This document shows positions 1 through 11,900 of a DNA stretch of 64,000 nucleotides, one piece after another. The notes beneath the pieces are model-generated. The model was not told where the DNA came from and ran no database searches. It saw only the letters and a program-made list of their open reading frames with translations. The position numbers were made by a program, and so were the translations under genes. The first letter of the stretch is position 1. Each line of letters starts with the position of its first letter. The stretch is from Bugula neritina (taxonomy: Eukaryota; Bryozoa; Gymnolaemata; Cheilostomatida; Bugulidae), in NCBI GenBank assembly GCA_964035545.1, contig OZ037766.1:7318722-7382721 (forward strand), read 5' to 3'.

Positions 1-258
1 AGATTCTCCCACGATGACTATGCATATACTGACTCTTCTGATAATTACTCATCATTTGAGCGCAGGCCACTTTCTAGAGATACCTCACGGTATTATAGCA
101 AATTACACAGTTCTCCAAAGAAGGATCATGGTAGCCGTCGTCAACATAATGATGACAGAAATTACCGGCGAACTCACGTTTCGGGCCATGGCAGGAAGGG
201 AAAAGAAAGAAGGAGAACTCCAGATACCAAGTGTATGGAGAGTCGAGGCAAAGATTAA
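1..258 (+). CDS. C-terminal exon of an Arg/Ser-rich protein (partial)
   Basis: An open frame runs from base 1 to a TAA at 256-258 and gives 85 residues with no Met near the front, so it is the end of a gene that starts left of the window. The composition is rich in Arg, Ser, Asp, Tyr and His, with many RR, SR and RD pairs. Such tails are typical of RNA-processing and nuclear RS-like proteins, but there is no folded domain by which to name it. The frame fills almost the whole first 258 bases, and low-complexity polar coding of this sort is unlike the AT-rich sequence after the stop. The overlapping frame at 14-271 codes for nothing coherent. The gene is tail-to-tail with TRPT1. Function unknown. 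Confidence 0.5.
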   Translation, partial: RFSHDDYAYTDSSDNYSSFERRPLSRDTSRYYSKLHSSPKKDHGSRRQHNDDRNYRRTHVSGHGRKGKERRRTPDTKCMESRGKD

Positions 259-726
259 TAATGTAGAATAGTGAAGATTTCAGTCTATATCAAGCTTGAA
301 AATTTTAGATTAGGGAAAGAAATTTTATAGGTATGCATCATTTTATTAACATCATGTCCAGATATTTTTTTAATTTCATATGTAAATTAAAATATTTGTT
401 GTCCAAAATAGTAACTTCATATTTTAATTAGCACTATGTTTTATAGTGTGTCACTAATTGGTTTTTGGTATATACTGTTATTTTATTTAAAAAATCAAAA
501 TGTATAAATTTATAAAAAATATATTTAAATTATTTCAAAATTTATTTTAAATTTGAAAGTCCTTTGTTGTGTATATGTATTGCTAAACAATGTAAAAAGA
601 TAAAAAAGATTGACAGTAGCAGTAAATGACAATACTAGAAAAATATATATGATTATAAATTGAAATAAACTTTCGTGTAATTCTATTACTACTTGCCGCT
701 AGTAAAAAAATTTTTAAAAAAAAATT
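259..726. other. convergent 3' region between two genes
   Basis: AT-rich non-coding sequence between two converging stop codons. It holds an AATAAA at 664-669 on the plus strand, usable by the upstream gene, and TTTATT at 342-347 and 482-487, which read as AATAAA on the minus strand and could serve TRPT1. If those are used, the two 3' UTRs overlap. Confidence 0.4.
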
Positions 727-1350
727 TCAAAAAATTCTACGGTGAATAGAATCAAAATACTTGGGCAATATCACTCCATTCTCATTGCCAGGACAAAGTA
801 TGACATTGTTTTTGGATTTAAAAAATTCAAGTCCATCTTTCTGAGCTTTGGCAACATTAACACGGACATAATAATCACAAGACTGTCTGGCGCCACTAAC
901 TACTTCATCTGGTCGTAGTTCATCAAATACCATGTGTATATGTTGCCTTCTCATTCTTGACAATCCTTTCTCTTTGATGGACGATACACACTTCTCATAA
1001 GTGCCATGGATTGCAAATTCAATTTCACCAGGTTCTAACTTGGTCAACTCCAAATCTGGGACATCAATGGAATGGCCCTGATTGGCTCTAATTAGAACTT
1101 CTGCATCATCTTCATTCAATTGGAAACGTTGTTTGGAATTATTTTGAACAACTAGTCTAATGTTATCTAAATTATAACCTTTAAACTTGGGATGTTTCAA
1201 CAAGTCTTCAACTTTAACATAGCCTGATGGTAGCATATGCAAACCTTCCTTTTCAGCACCATGACGAAGGATATATGACAAAAGCTTCGACAGTTTCACA
1301 TTATGAGTAGGTCCACTCTTGTTTGGTTTCAAAGAGCTTCCACTTGCCAT
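727..1350 (-). CDS. TRPT1: tRNA 2'-phosphotransferase (Tpt1/KptA family)
   Basis: A complete 207-residue protein in one exon. Tpt1/KptA enzymes remove the splice-junction 2'-phosphate from RNA, transferring it to NAD+ and releasing ADP-ribose 1'',2''-cyclic phosphate and nicotinamide. Family landmarks in order: LSYILRHGA (residues 23-32) with the Arg29-His30 pair, KQRFQL (73-78) with Arg75, RANQGHS (88-94), HGT (115-117), MRRQHIHM (133-140) and a C-terminal region with ILCPGNENGVILP (184-196). Arg-His-Arg-Arg is the known catalytic tetrad of the family, and all four positions can be filled. Length matches short eukaryotic forms. A splice-acceptor-like CTGTTTTTAG lies about 20 bases 5' of the ATG on the minus strand, so a non-coding first exon further upstream is likely. 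The coding part has no intron, in contrast to the 16-exon gene nearby. Confidence 0.95.
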   Translation of the reverse strand: MASGSSLKPNKSGPTHNVKLSKLLSYILRHGAEKEGLHMLPSGYVKVEDLLKHPKFKGYNLDNIRLVVQNNSKQRFQLNEDDAEVLIRANQGHSIDVPDLELTKLEPGEIEFAIHGTYEKCVSSIKEKGLSRMRRQHIHMVFDELRPDEVVSGARQSCDYYVRVNVAKAQKDGLEFFKSKNNVILCPGNENGVILPKYFDSIHRRIF

Positions 1351-3072
1351 TATTTGACAGATTAGCTAAGCTAAAAACAGAAAAATACTAAAATGTAATT
1401 TCATCAAAGAAATGTTTCAACAATAAAATTGGAATTGCAAGTAAACTTCGATTACAAAAAATAGTTGAGAAGATAAATCTTAAATGACTGCATTATATTG
1501 CGAGATAAATGTAGTCTTTTGCTACCTAGAACATTTTGATGTAAATAGTAGGTTAAGACTTGCTACATTGACCTAGAATGAAGATCTGCTTCAAAAATTA
1601 ATTCAATAATAGCAATATAATAAGATTTGCAACCTAGAAGGATGCAACTAAAATTCCCAACATATTGCAGCCAGGTTAGTCCAGGTGAGATCAAAACTAC
1701 AAAGCCAAAAAATGTTCATATATAAAATAACACTTTTGCAATTCTAGGTGCAGTTAGACTGAATTGTTCACTCAATACTGAGATTTATTAATCCAGCCTT
1801 ACTTTCTCAAGTTCTTCCAGCCATATACTGCCTGAAGACGACTTTAATTATTTTCACTACAGCAAAATTATGATGAACATACTCTAATAAAACTTAAACA
1901 GATTTTCTGAGACAATTTTCTGGTGGAGTAGTTGCATGCTAACCAAAACATCCCAGTATTTTTCCCACAATATTAGAAAACACTACTCTTACTAAATAGC
2001 CCATTAATTTACAACTCATGTAAGACCACATAATTGCTTCCCTTTAATTTAAACTAACCCCCTTCATTTTAAAGTTGTGCACGTTATAAGCAATGCTGAC
2101 TTTCAGTTATTTATAAAATACTGTATTGGTATGCCACCAATCGTTGAAGCTTTCTTGCCTTAATACATTCATCAAAAGCTATTCATAGCTGGCAGTGCTG
2201 GTGCTATAATTCACTGCACAGCACAGGTCAGTGTGCTCTAATCAAACAGCCGCAGAGGAACATTCATTAACTTTCCTCTTCCAACAGACGGCTCACTACA
2301 TTTGCTATTACATTATATGAGCACACAGTTTTATACTCCAACATTTACAGTCTGAATATACCATCGGTTTTGACATTGGGATGACAAAGAATCTTATCTG
2401 TACATCAATATTGGTACAATTCGATAGTCAATAAACTTGAGAACCTGTTGCCAAGTTAGCTAATAGATAAAGTACATCACAATCTGAGTCACCCAGACAC
2501 TGTCACAAACCTGATACAGATACCTAGTGCTATAACAATTAGTACAAGTATGTGAGCTTTCAGAATATTATATTTGCACACTACTAGTTGAGTTGAAATT
2601 GAATTTTTACAAAATTATAGTTACATAACTGAAATAAAATGCAACACTTCTGACCTTTAAAACCAACTAGCTAGTAAAAATGAAACAACTACACTTTGCA
2701 ATTATTATTAATATTAGGCTGGCAAAAACATCAACAAGCCATAATAAAATTGGATTTCAATAAAAACTAAAACTTGTTTTTAATTAAATCAGTAGGCTAT
2801 TTACTTTTAACTTTGATTTAAAATCTTTAACTAGATATTCACATTGTAGCAGCCTCTCCCCCTCACACTAACTGTAAGCTCAACTATGGATAATACTAAT
2901 AGTTAATGTTAATACCCTATGGCTATTAAAACCACAAGTAGTATTGTGTAACTAAATCAAAGTTAATAATATTATATATAGTATTATATAGTTATACTAA
3001 TAAATAATATATCAATCAAAATAAAGAGGAGCAATTATAATAGCTACAATAATAAAAAACGTTATACAATTA
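1351..3072. other. intergenic, no gene seen
   Basis: AT-rich sequence 5' of TRPT1 with only short frames. I see no conserved protein, RNA gene or clear transposon in it. It should contain the TRPT1 promoter and perhaps a non-coding first exon, but I could not place either. Confidence 0.4.
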
Positions 3073-3084
3073 GTGAATTACATA

Positions 3085-3272
3085 TTGTCTATTAGTATTA
3101 CATTTACTATTATTATAAGTATTACTATTAGTATTACTAATAGTAATAGTATTAGTATTACTATTAGTATTACATTTACTATAGACATAGTTGAACTAAT
3201 ATTATTACTATTAGTATTAGTTTTAGTGTTGGTCTCAGAACGACTATTAGTATTAGTATTACTATTAGGTTT
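3085..3272. repeat. AT-rich tandem repeat (TATTAGTATTAC-like)
   Basis: Imperfect array of 6- and 12-base units built from ATTAGT, ATTACT and ATTTACT. The units alternate between forms that are reverse complements of each other (AGTATT and AATACT), so the stretch can fold on itself. The open frame across it reads as repeated Ile, Ser, Thr, Leu and Val and is a by-product of the repeat. Confidence 0.8.
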
Positions 3273-3472
3273 GTAACTGTAGACTTACGATAACCCGCAA
3301 CTCTAGAGTAGCACGTTGAACTTGGTATTATGTTTATTTATATTCGGAGATTATTCTTATATAGCTATTCATCTAATTTTGCTTCTGTTGGTGAAAGAAA
3401 ATGGAGGAAATGTCAACATCATTGCACCATCGCGAAACGAATAGGAATGTTGCGTCACAGGCTAAATTAAAT

Positions 3473-3941
3473 GGGTGTGACTGAAATGGGTGGCCACCCG
3501 GTGTCGCGGTCCGTGACACCCATTTTAGTCATCCGTGAGTGTTTTGACTAAAATCAAATGGGTGTGGCGAATATTTTTAGTTGTATTTTCACATTTTGTA
3601 GATATTTTTGTTTGTTAATATTGCTCAAAACGTTTTTAATAGATTAAAGTATATCTTTCATCAGTTAGAATATCTATGATCATAACGATAACAGTAAAAT
3701 TAGGTGAAAATTAAATTTTTGATGAGAAAAGATAACTCTCGATAAGTTTGGTTTTGTTAAAATTAAATTAATTTAATCATTATTTATTCATTATTCATTT
3801 AACAATAATTTCAAACAGTCACAACTGTCTAAAAATCTGAAAATAAAACGAAAAATCTTCGCGACACTCATTTTAGTCAAAACCTCACTCCCCCTTATGA
3901 CTAAAATGGGTGTCACGGACCGTGACATTTTAGTCACACCC
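3473..3941. mobile_element. non-autonomous DNA element with long inverted repeats
   Basis: About 470 bases bounded by inverted repeats. The left arm begins GGGTGTGACTGAAATG at 3473 and the right arm ends TTTTAGTCACACCC at 3941. Similarity between the arms runs well over 90 bases on each side (about 3473-3615 and 3825-3941), with many mismatches. Each arm has a ACTAAAATGGGTGTCACGG-type motif, and the right arm has a self-complementary GTCACGGACCGTGAC at 3912-3926. The middle is AT-rich and codes for nothing. I found no clear target duplication, so the superfamily is open; it could be a MITE or a foldback element. Confidence 0.7.
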
Positions 3942-4613
3942 TTCTCGTGTTTATTTAAACTTTGATTGTAATTAACGCACACTAGATTCGCCCTAGGCCT
4001 ATGGCATGCAGGATCTTAAAAAAACCATTGTTAATGTTATAAATTATTACAAGCGCTGAACTATGTCCTGGTTATATTTCATGTGGATTACGTTACATGC
4101 GTCATACTACCGTTGTTTTGGCGACAGAATCCTAGCCGACGCGGTTTTGACTTAGCACCGGGGTATTGTAAATTTTTACAGGCAGTATAATTATATTTGA
4201 GGGCACGTAACAGATACCCCCATAAAATGTATGCGTCAATGAATAATCATAGTGTTCAAATATTGCCAAAAGGCAGCACCAAATTAAATGTGAGTAAGTG
4301 CAGCATTTGTTGCTCGAGCTCCAAACCCCCAACGCCAAACTCGAAAACCCCAATCAATGCACTCGGTGAACACCAATTTGGTGCTGCTTTCAGCAACTTT
4401 CCTAAGCCGTACGTACCACTTGAATATCAATAATTATCAAAATGAAATATGCCATTGGGCTATGTTAGTTTATTAATATTTATGTAAGAATATATTCGTC
4501 TAGGGTTGTGGCTTACATCTGCTTTAAAGGGTAGAAGGTCAGGATAAAACTGAAAATTTTTGGCTAAAGCCAAAGGCAAATGACCGCCTGCCTGCAAATG
4601 AAAAGGAAACAGT
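3942..4613. other. intergenic with one unassigned open frame
   Basis: A splice-acceptor-like AATTTTTACAG ends at 4180, and a frame stays open from there to a TAA at about 4433, with an ATG at 4227. The product is unrecognised; it has a Cys-Ser-Ile-Cys-Cys stretch and is rich in Pro, Ser and Asn. Part of the openness may come from a 15-base inverted repeat, GCAGCACCAAATT near 4271 and its complement near 4376. I do not call it a gene. Confidence 0.2.
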
Positions 4614-5480
4614 CCTAGTAGTAGTACTAGTACTAATACTAGTACTAGTAGCACTGTAAGTGTATTGTTATTGTAATTTGTAGGTATAGCGTCACTAGTC
4701 CTGGTAGTACTACTACTAGTGCTACAGTACCTGTGGTAGTTTTTCATTTTACTCGAACACTGAATTGCAGTGGCTCTACCAATTCTTGAATTTGAAGCCC
4801 AGTCGTTTTACCAATCAAGACGTGACGTGAACTATTAGTATTACTAGTACTAGTACTAGTAGTAGTACTATCACTACCAGTATCACTATGATAAAGTTAT
4901 TATGATTTAATAATAATATAAATAATAATTATAATTGTGCAATCCTAATAGTATTAGTTACTCTAATTTTTACCCTGACAGCAACATGCCTATGACTAGA
5001 AAATATACTTTATGATTATCATTATTGGTACTACAAATGTCCATCTTCAAGTCCATATTATTTGTTAAACTTAATGGTAATACCTAATAGTAATAATTAT
5101 ATTATTAATATTATTTTTAGTAGTTTAGTGATTTACTTATTTATTTTAATAACTAATAAGCAATGGCACTAACAGAGTTACTGTTACACTTACTGTTAGT
5201 GTTAGTAGTTAAAATCAATATTTACAACTACTGATAATAACTATAAGTATAACAAATAACTGATAGTGATATACTAATAATAATAGTAATACTTATTTTA
5301 GTATTTAATTTTATAGTTTTACTAATACTTACAGCTACTACTAGAGGTCGAAGAAATAATTATACTAATACTAATACTAATAAACATACTCACATAGTAA
5401 ATATAATAGTAATACTAATAGTAACACTAGTAGTACTATTACTCTACTAGTATTACTATTACTACTACTGATAGTATACT
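4614..5480. repeat. AGT/ACT trinucleotide repeat patches
   Basis: Patches at about 4614-4651, 4690-4740, 4826-4880 and 5395-5475 consist of AGT or ACT triplets joined at ACTAGT palindromes. AGT and ACT are reverse complements, so neighbouring blocks pair with each other. The larger block at 25180-25570 has the same structure. Confidence 0.75.
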
Positions 5481-7199
5481 AATATAATATTTTTATTCTA
5501 TTTAAATTTTAAAAATTATGATAATGGATTGTTAAATAGAATAAACATTTTAAATTTCTTTATAAATTTATTATCATTTATGCTCATACCAATTATAATT
5601 GTGTGATAGTTATTTTTAGTTTTACCCTGACAGTAACATGCCTATAGAGTATAGTCATAGTTATAACCTAAATCTTTTAATTTTTATCATAAAACCAAAA
5701 TTGAAGAATAATTACAGACTATATATCGCAAGTATATTTTAGGTCTAAAATTATCCTTAATATGCAGAATCAGGCATGCATGTATATAATGAAGATAGTA
5801 GCACTGTGTTAGAGGTACCATGAAACCATAATAACTCAGATCAATAACAGGCCAACTCAGATTAAGTCTCCATCAAAACACAACAATCCAAACCAATATT
5901 TACTAGTAAATCTGTGTTACAACTCAATACTTGTCATACTAATATTTGTAACTCTTAGCATCGCATTATTATTTATATATTATAATATGCTAATTATAAA
6001 TATTTATTTAATACAAATATTAAGTTGCTAAAATTAATATGTTACGTACTTAGATTTGTATTTGTTAAGATTTCTTAGATTGCTACACATTTCGATAAAA
6101 CATTAATATGTATGTCGGAAGATGCTACATGTTGAATTTGCTATTAACTCATTATTCTGGCATGTTCTACTAGTAAAGGTGTGTGTGTTAGATATTTGTC
6201 TACTTTCCAGAATATTATGTATATGGATTTGGCAGCTCTTGTAGCATTATGAGTTCTAAATGCTTTGTTCTTGAAAAAGTTGTCTGTAGTGTTTTTACAA
6301 TCTAAGATTGTTGTTGGGACAGTTTATTATAAGCTTTCACAAGAATTCATATTTTTAAACACAGCTAGCTCTTTCAATTTAATAAAACTCTTAAGATGGC
6401 ACAGTGCAAGCATACATCATACTCAATTCTTCCAAACCGTGCTTGAAGTAAAGCGAGACCTACCATTTTGTGCCGTGGTAAAGTAGAACCATGAATACTT
6501 GCTAATTTTTTAAAAATAATTTACACCATTAATTTATTAGTTGGGTGATTCAAGTAAAATTGTACGCACTAAATCTGAAAGTACTTTTGTCAGTGTGTTT
6601 TACCATCAGTGTTGCAAACAAGTCTTATGAAAGTTACAGAGCACAACTAATTCAAGAACTCAAGCCATATAACAAAATTTAATATTTACTCTTGCAATCA
6701 CTTTTCATCATGGCTTCACAAAGTTTCATTTGTACTCTATAAAAATTGTCATATGGAATCAAAAATTGTTTTTTCATTAGTAGATTTGTTATAAAAAGAT
6801 ACAGAAACATAAATTTCCTTTAACATGTGATGTCACATCCATTTTTCACCTGTGATTAGTGTTTTAAGTTTAACATTCTATTTATTTTTTTCAACTTTTA
6901 TGTTTATATATTTGTTTATGTTTCTGTTTTAAAGATTATGTAGAAATGTTGTTACTATTCCTTGTAATTATTTTATCAAAGAATACCAGTAGTTGTTCTG
7001 TGTTGGGGCTTATTGAATTAAAGCGTTGTTACTGTACAAGCTTTCAGAGAAAAGCTGTAAAAAGCTTTCAATTTAGCAGCTAATATTGTGTGTATCTACT
7101 GGTTTTACTCTCTCAGTGTTGCTCAAGGTTATAACACGTGCTACTCCAATAAAACTTTTTATCAATAAAATTTTTATCTTAGTGGTATACAGCTCTCCA
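5481..7199. other. region upstream of the SLC26 gene
   Basis: AT-rich sequence with no conserved coding frame. It must include the promoter of the SLC26A11-like gene. I see no convincing TATA box within 100 bases of the chosen start. Confidence 0.35.
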
Positions 7200-8950
7200 A
7201 TGGCGTTGGATCCAGAGCACCAGGTGGCTGCTGGAGAATCGGATGTGGAAGACCAGGTGGCTGCTGGAGTATCAGATCCTGCAGAACAACCTCTGTGTTC
7301 AGATGGGGCTTCAGATCAGGTCAGGCCAGAGAATGGACAGGAAGGTGATCCTGAAAGTAAACAGTTTTGTGGTCGTTGTTACAGCAGTATGCAGCCCAGT
7401 AAGTTCTTTTATGATGCACTGTTTTTGTGCTTTTGGCTTCAACTTGTTATGTTTTTTACCAAATAGTTTATGTCAATTGGTAACTTCCATTTGCTCTAAT
7501 TGGATTTCATATAAAACATGGTAACAGTTATGTTGTATTATGTGGATACAAATGTACTGTAAGTCCTTGTTGTCTAATGCTCTAATCTATGTTGTACAGT
7601 AATTGTCTTCTCTTTCTACTTGGTAAGTGTAATAGCTATTGCATTATGGTGGTGGCAGTAACTCTTCCCTCATAGCCAACTGATTCCATGCTGCATGTGT
7701 CAATCTCTCCGTCTTTCTCCCCCCCCCCCCCCCGCTTTTTATGAGGCCATGCATGGTACGTGTGATTCTTGCATCATCCATGGCAAGTTTTTATTTGATG
7801 CCTACTTTTGTGAATGGGAAATAAGGTAAAAGGAATGGAAATATGCTGGTATGTTAGACTTAGGTCCTACTCTTTCTATCATTTGCCTGTGAAAGTCCCA
7901 ATAATAACATGCAACTGCTACACGACTGATTTAGAATCTTTATCTTGGCACCAGATTGCCTCTTCCTGTACTTTATGTGCTCGTGCCTCATAGGTGAAGC
8001 TAGTGAACGTCGTTTTACTGGTAGTTATCATTTAATTTCTTCTTGGATATAAATTCTGCCATCATAAATGAAGCCAGTTCCATTAAATAAAATGCAAGAA
8101 GCAAAACCGTTGCTAGATGTCCACCATGGTGAGTGGTACCGTGTATAATTTGGTAGCTTTCATGGTTAAATTTAGATACAGTATCTTTTTAACAAGTAGG
8201 TTTGTTCTTTGACAGTAAACAGCTATATTGTTAGGTTTTGTAGTAGCATTTGAGCTGAATATTCTGTTAGTATGTTGTGTTGCAATGATTTAATAGGCTA
8301 GTGATTAACCGTTGTTTTTATTGAATGAAGATATACCAAACAATACAAGTTTGTATTACACAATACAGAGCCTGCAGCAGTCTATGTTACAAATTAATTA
8401 AATATTTTTATTACTCTTATTATTCTATTCACTTCCTCCCAGTCAATTTATTTTGCATCTCATTCGTTGCTGCTGTTTGTTACATATCAGCAGATATTGA
8501 TAAGTTCTGTGGCTCCACTAAGCCCAGTCATTGGTGTAAACATTTGATAGTGCAATAAAGTATTATTTACTCTTTACGTAACAGTAAACAGAAGCTATAG
8601 CAGTTGGGCCTATCTTATCTCCTAATAATGTAGTTGATAGCAAAATTTTCTGATATAATCTTCTTTTTAGCAAAACCAGTTGAATGATTTTTCTCTTATT
8701 ATCGGCTGTCAATCACCCTACCCGATGTTGAATTTGAGCCGTAGAATCTCATACTCTGTTGATAAGTTAAATTTTTATGTAATCGTCAGGTATGTCAGAA
8801 TTCTGTTGCAGTCTGTCGATGCTTCTCAGAGTTTCAAGTCATGGCTTCTAGTTTTAAAGACAGTTCTATTGCTAGATATGGTAGAGAATTTTTCACAGCA
8901 AAGAACGGAAGGCGGAAATTTCCAATTGTCAATTGGATTACTAAATACAG
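7200..8950 (+). CDS. SLC26A11: SLC26A11-like exons 1-2: cytosolic N terminus
   Basis: Exon 1 codes for 66 residues, mostly acidic and Gln/Gly-rich, with a small internal repeat QVAAGxSD at residues 8-15 and 19-26. It ends in phase 1 at a good donor, GTAAGT. Exon 2 begins after TTCTGTTGCAG, stays open, and carries the conserved basic stretch before the first membrane segment (RRKFPIVNWITKYR). The join makes Ile67. The acidic repeat has no counterpart that I know of in vertebrate SLC26A11. Confidence 0.65.
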
Positions 8951-11900
8951 GTTTATTATATTATTTCACGTAAAATTAGTTTTTGTCTTTGTATTTATAT
9001 TTAGTGTATCATGTGTTTATTTTTAGCCTCATTTACAAATATATGTTATAAATAGAGTTGTTGTGATTTATCAACTACTTGACTATAAGTAGTAAAATAA
9101 CCTGTGATGTACACTAGCATAGTATAAAGGACGGACAAAATTAATTTAGCATGTATTGTAATACTAATGTGTTGTATTATGAGATGAAAATATATTGGCG
9201 CTGTTTGTTTGTTTACTCTATTGACTTGGTCTCTTAATAGTATATGAATTTTAACTTGCATTCTTTTTCATAATAATTTTTTTACCATCTCAAATCAGCT
9301 AATTTCACATGTATAATAGCATAAAATTGATTATTTACTAATAAAATAAAATCTATGCTTGGACAATCATTGTGTTATGCTTACTAGTGGTTACATGTCC
9401 AGGCCTGGTGTAGCCGATTGTTTCACGAGATGAGTATTTTACCTGCTGCTTATGTTTCAGACTAAAGCACTTCATCGGAGATCTAGTCGCTGGTCTTACA
9501 GTCGGTCTAACAGTCATTCCTCAAGGCTTAGCCTACGCTCAAGTCGCTGAGCTACCTCCTCAAGTAAGTTCTCGCTCTATTCTCTTCTTCTACAGGGTAA
9601 GCTAGAAGTGTTATGGCTATCTTCATGTGTACTTTTCATGCTTAGAGCAACTTTTTTTATTATACTGGATGTTTGAAAGAACCATGTCTTTTGTAATACC
9701 TATTTCTATTTCAAACAAAAGCAATTCCAATTATTCAATGAATTTTGTTTTGTAGTATGGGTTATACTCAGCGTTTATGGGCGTATTTGTATATACATTT
9801 TTGGGCACGTCAAAAGACATAACAATGGGTCCTACAGCCATCATGTCTCTCTTGGTGGCGGAATTTGCTACGGAGAGAGCACCTGTCAAACACGATCCAA
9901 CGTTTGCCATTATTCTCACGTTCTTTACTGGCTTCATTCAGCTAGCTATGGGACTATTGAATATGGGTGAGTCACAATCAGATAAGAATCTCTTTCTCGT
10001 TGGTCTCTAAAAACTTTCATTATTCTAAATTATTTGTTAATTTGGTCGATTTGTTTGTTATTGTTATAGTAATCACCATTTTGTGACGCAATTCGTGTAA
10101 ATTGCAACATTTTTTTGAGTTATTGGCTATTCACTAGATCGCTAGAAACAGTGAGTTGATAATTTTAATGCTCATTATTTTAGTTGTATTGTTGTATTTG
10201 ACAATTTTTCCTCTAAATGTGATTGAATGAAGTTTGTACAGGTCTATTTATTATGAAAGTAAGATTTGAATTTAAAAAAACTTAGTGCAAAGCTGGAATT
10301 TTATTTCTGATTTAAACATGTCAGTCGTTTTTTATGTGTAGAATTATTTCATGAAAGCGGTGGAATGCGCATTTATTTCACTGTTGAAATTTACTCCGTT
10401 GCAGTGCATTATTTACAGCATGAAAGCTAATGATGCAAAATGATGCTCTTCAAGTTGAAATACAGGGAAAGTAGCAACCAACCATTCATTTAATTACATG
10501 ATTTAATTGGAATGACAACAATTTCGTTTCCAGTATCTCAATGTTTCTTGCCCTATTTTAAACCCACATTTAGGGGTGACAGTGTGTTCTATTATTTCTT
10601 TCTACAATAGCCTACAAAACATGGAAAATATACATAGAGAGTATAACTCCTTTAGATCATGTACCGCATATGCTGTGTGCCATGTGATCATGGAGTTGTG
10701 TTCACTTTTGTACAATTAGCTGATATGGAGTTGCTTTTAGCTCAGCTCCAAAAATGTATGAACACAGTTTTGTCATTTTTATCGTAACAGTTTGATTTGC
10801 TCATTAGAATGTTTAGAAGTTGAAACTCACAAAATCAGACTGTTTTTGTATGATGTTAAGTCAAGTCTCCATAAATAATTCTTGAAATTCTTGGCATTCT
10901 TTTAGATGATTTTCTGTGCATGGTCATCTATTAGAATGCATAAGTTGATAAATGCTCTATGTCTAATCAGTAGGGGCGGGTTTAATTCCCTCCTCACTCT
11001 CATATTTTTACCACATCACTTAAATTTTTATATTATCAGGTTTTTATCTTATTTGAGTTGCAGATTAATTTTATCAGGCATTTCGTAATCGTCATAGGCT
11101 GAGAGTGAATCTGTTTGAGTAATGATAACATTGATTACATCTCTGATAAGTGTGCTATAAGACCCCAACCTTCTGTGCTGTTATCTTACTCGAGTTTTTC
11201 TTCATCTTATTTAATTTTGTTTAGCTTCATTCCCACAAACTACGAATAATTCTGTTAGTTTTAGAATGTGCCCACCCTTACACTTATTTCAGGAGCTCAG
11301 GTCATTGGGCATAATCAACACTAATAACTACAAAAATAACATTATGTTAAAAAGTAGGCTAAACCCTGCTGATATGCTGTATCATATAATAGGAGTTGTA
11401 CCAGAGGCTGTTGCAAGGCTAACATTTGGCAGTCTAGAGTCTAGATAAATCAATTGAAAAAACTTGTTTTGAACTACTTGTCCACACCAGCATTGCTTGA
11501 TGTCATTTGCAGGGTTTGTGGTGCAGTTTATCTCTTTCCCTGTCATTAGTGGGTTTACATCAGCTGCTGCTGTCATCATCGCATTTGGCCAAATTAGGGT
11601 AAGTATATGTTTGTAAGTATTAGACCTTATGGTTACAATAAATTGGAAATAGTGATATGTTCATCTAGAACTTGAATCTTGTTTTTCTACAGCTTAAGAA
11701 TCTATGATTGTGAGGCATACTAAGTCATAGTGAGGTGTATATTTGGAATTAGGGTTGCTAATTGTAATTGAATGAGCACCAACATGATTGTTTTAAGAAT
11801 GTGTGCATATACCTGCTGATAATAGGTATTGGAACTAATTTAAACAGTGGGTAATTGTGTAGTAATGTAAAGTGCAAATTGTGTGGAGATTGGCAAAAAT

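Noticed and set aside
14-271. 85-codon open frame overlapping the first exon
   Set aside because: It lies in another frame of the Arg/Ser-rich exon at 1-258; its product has no coherent composition.
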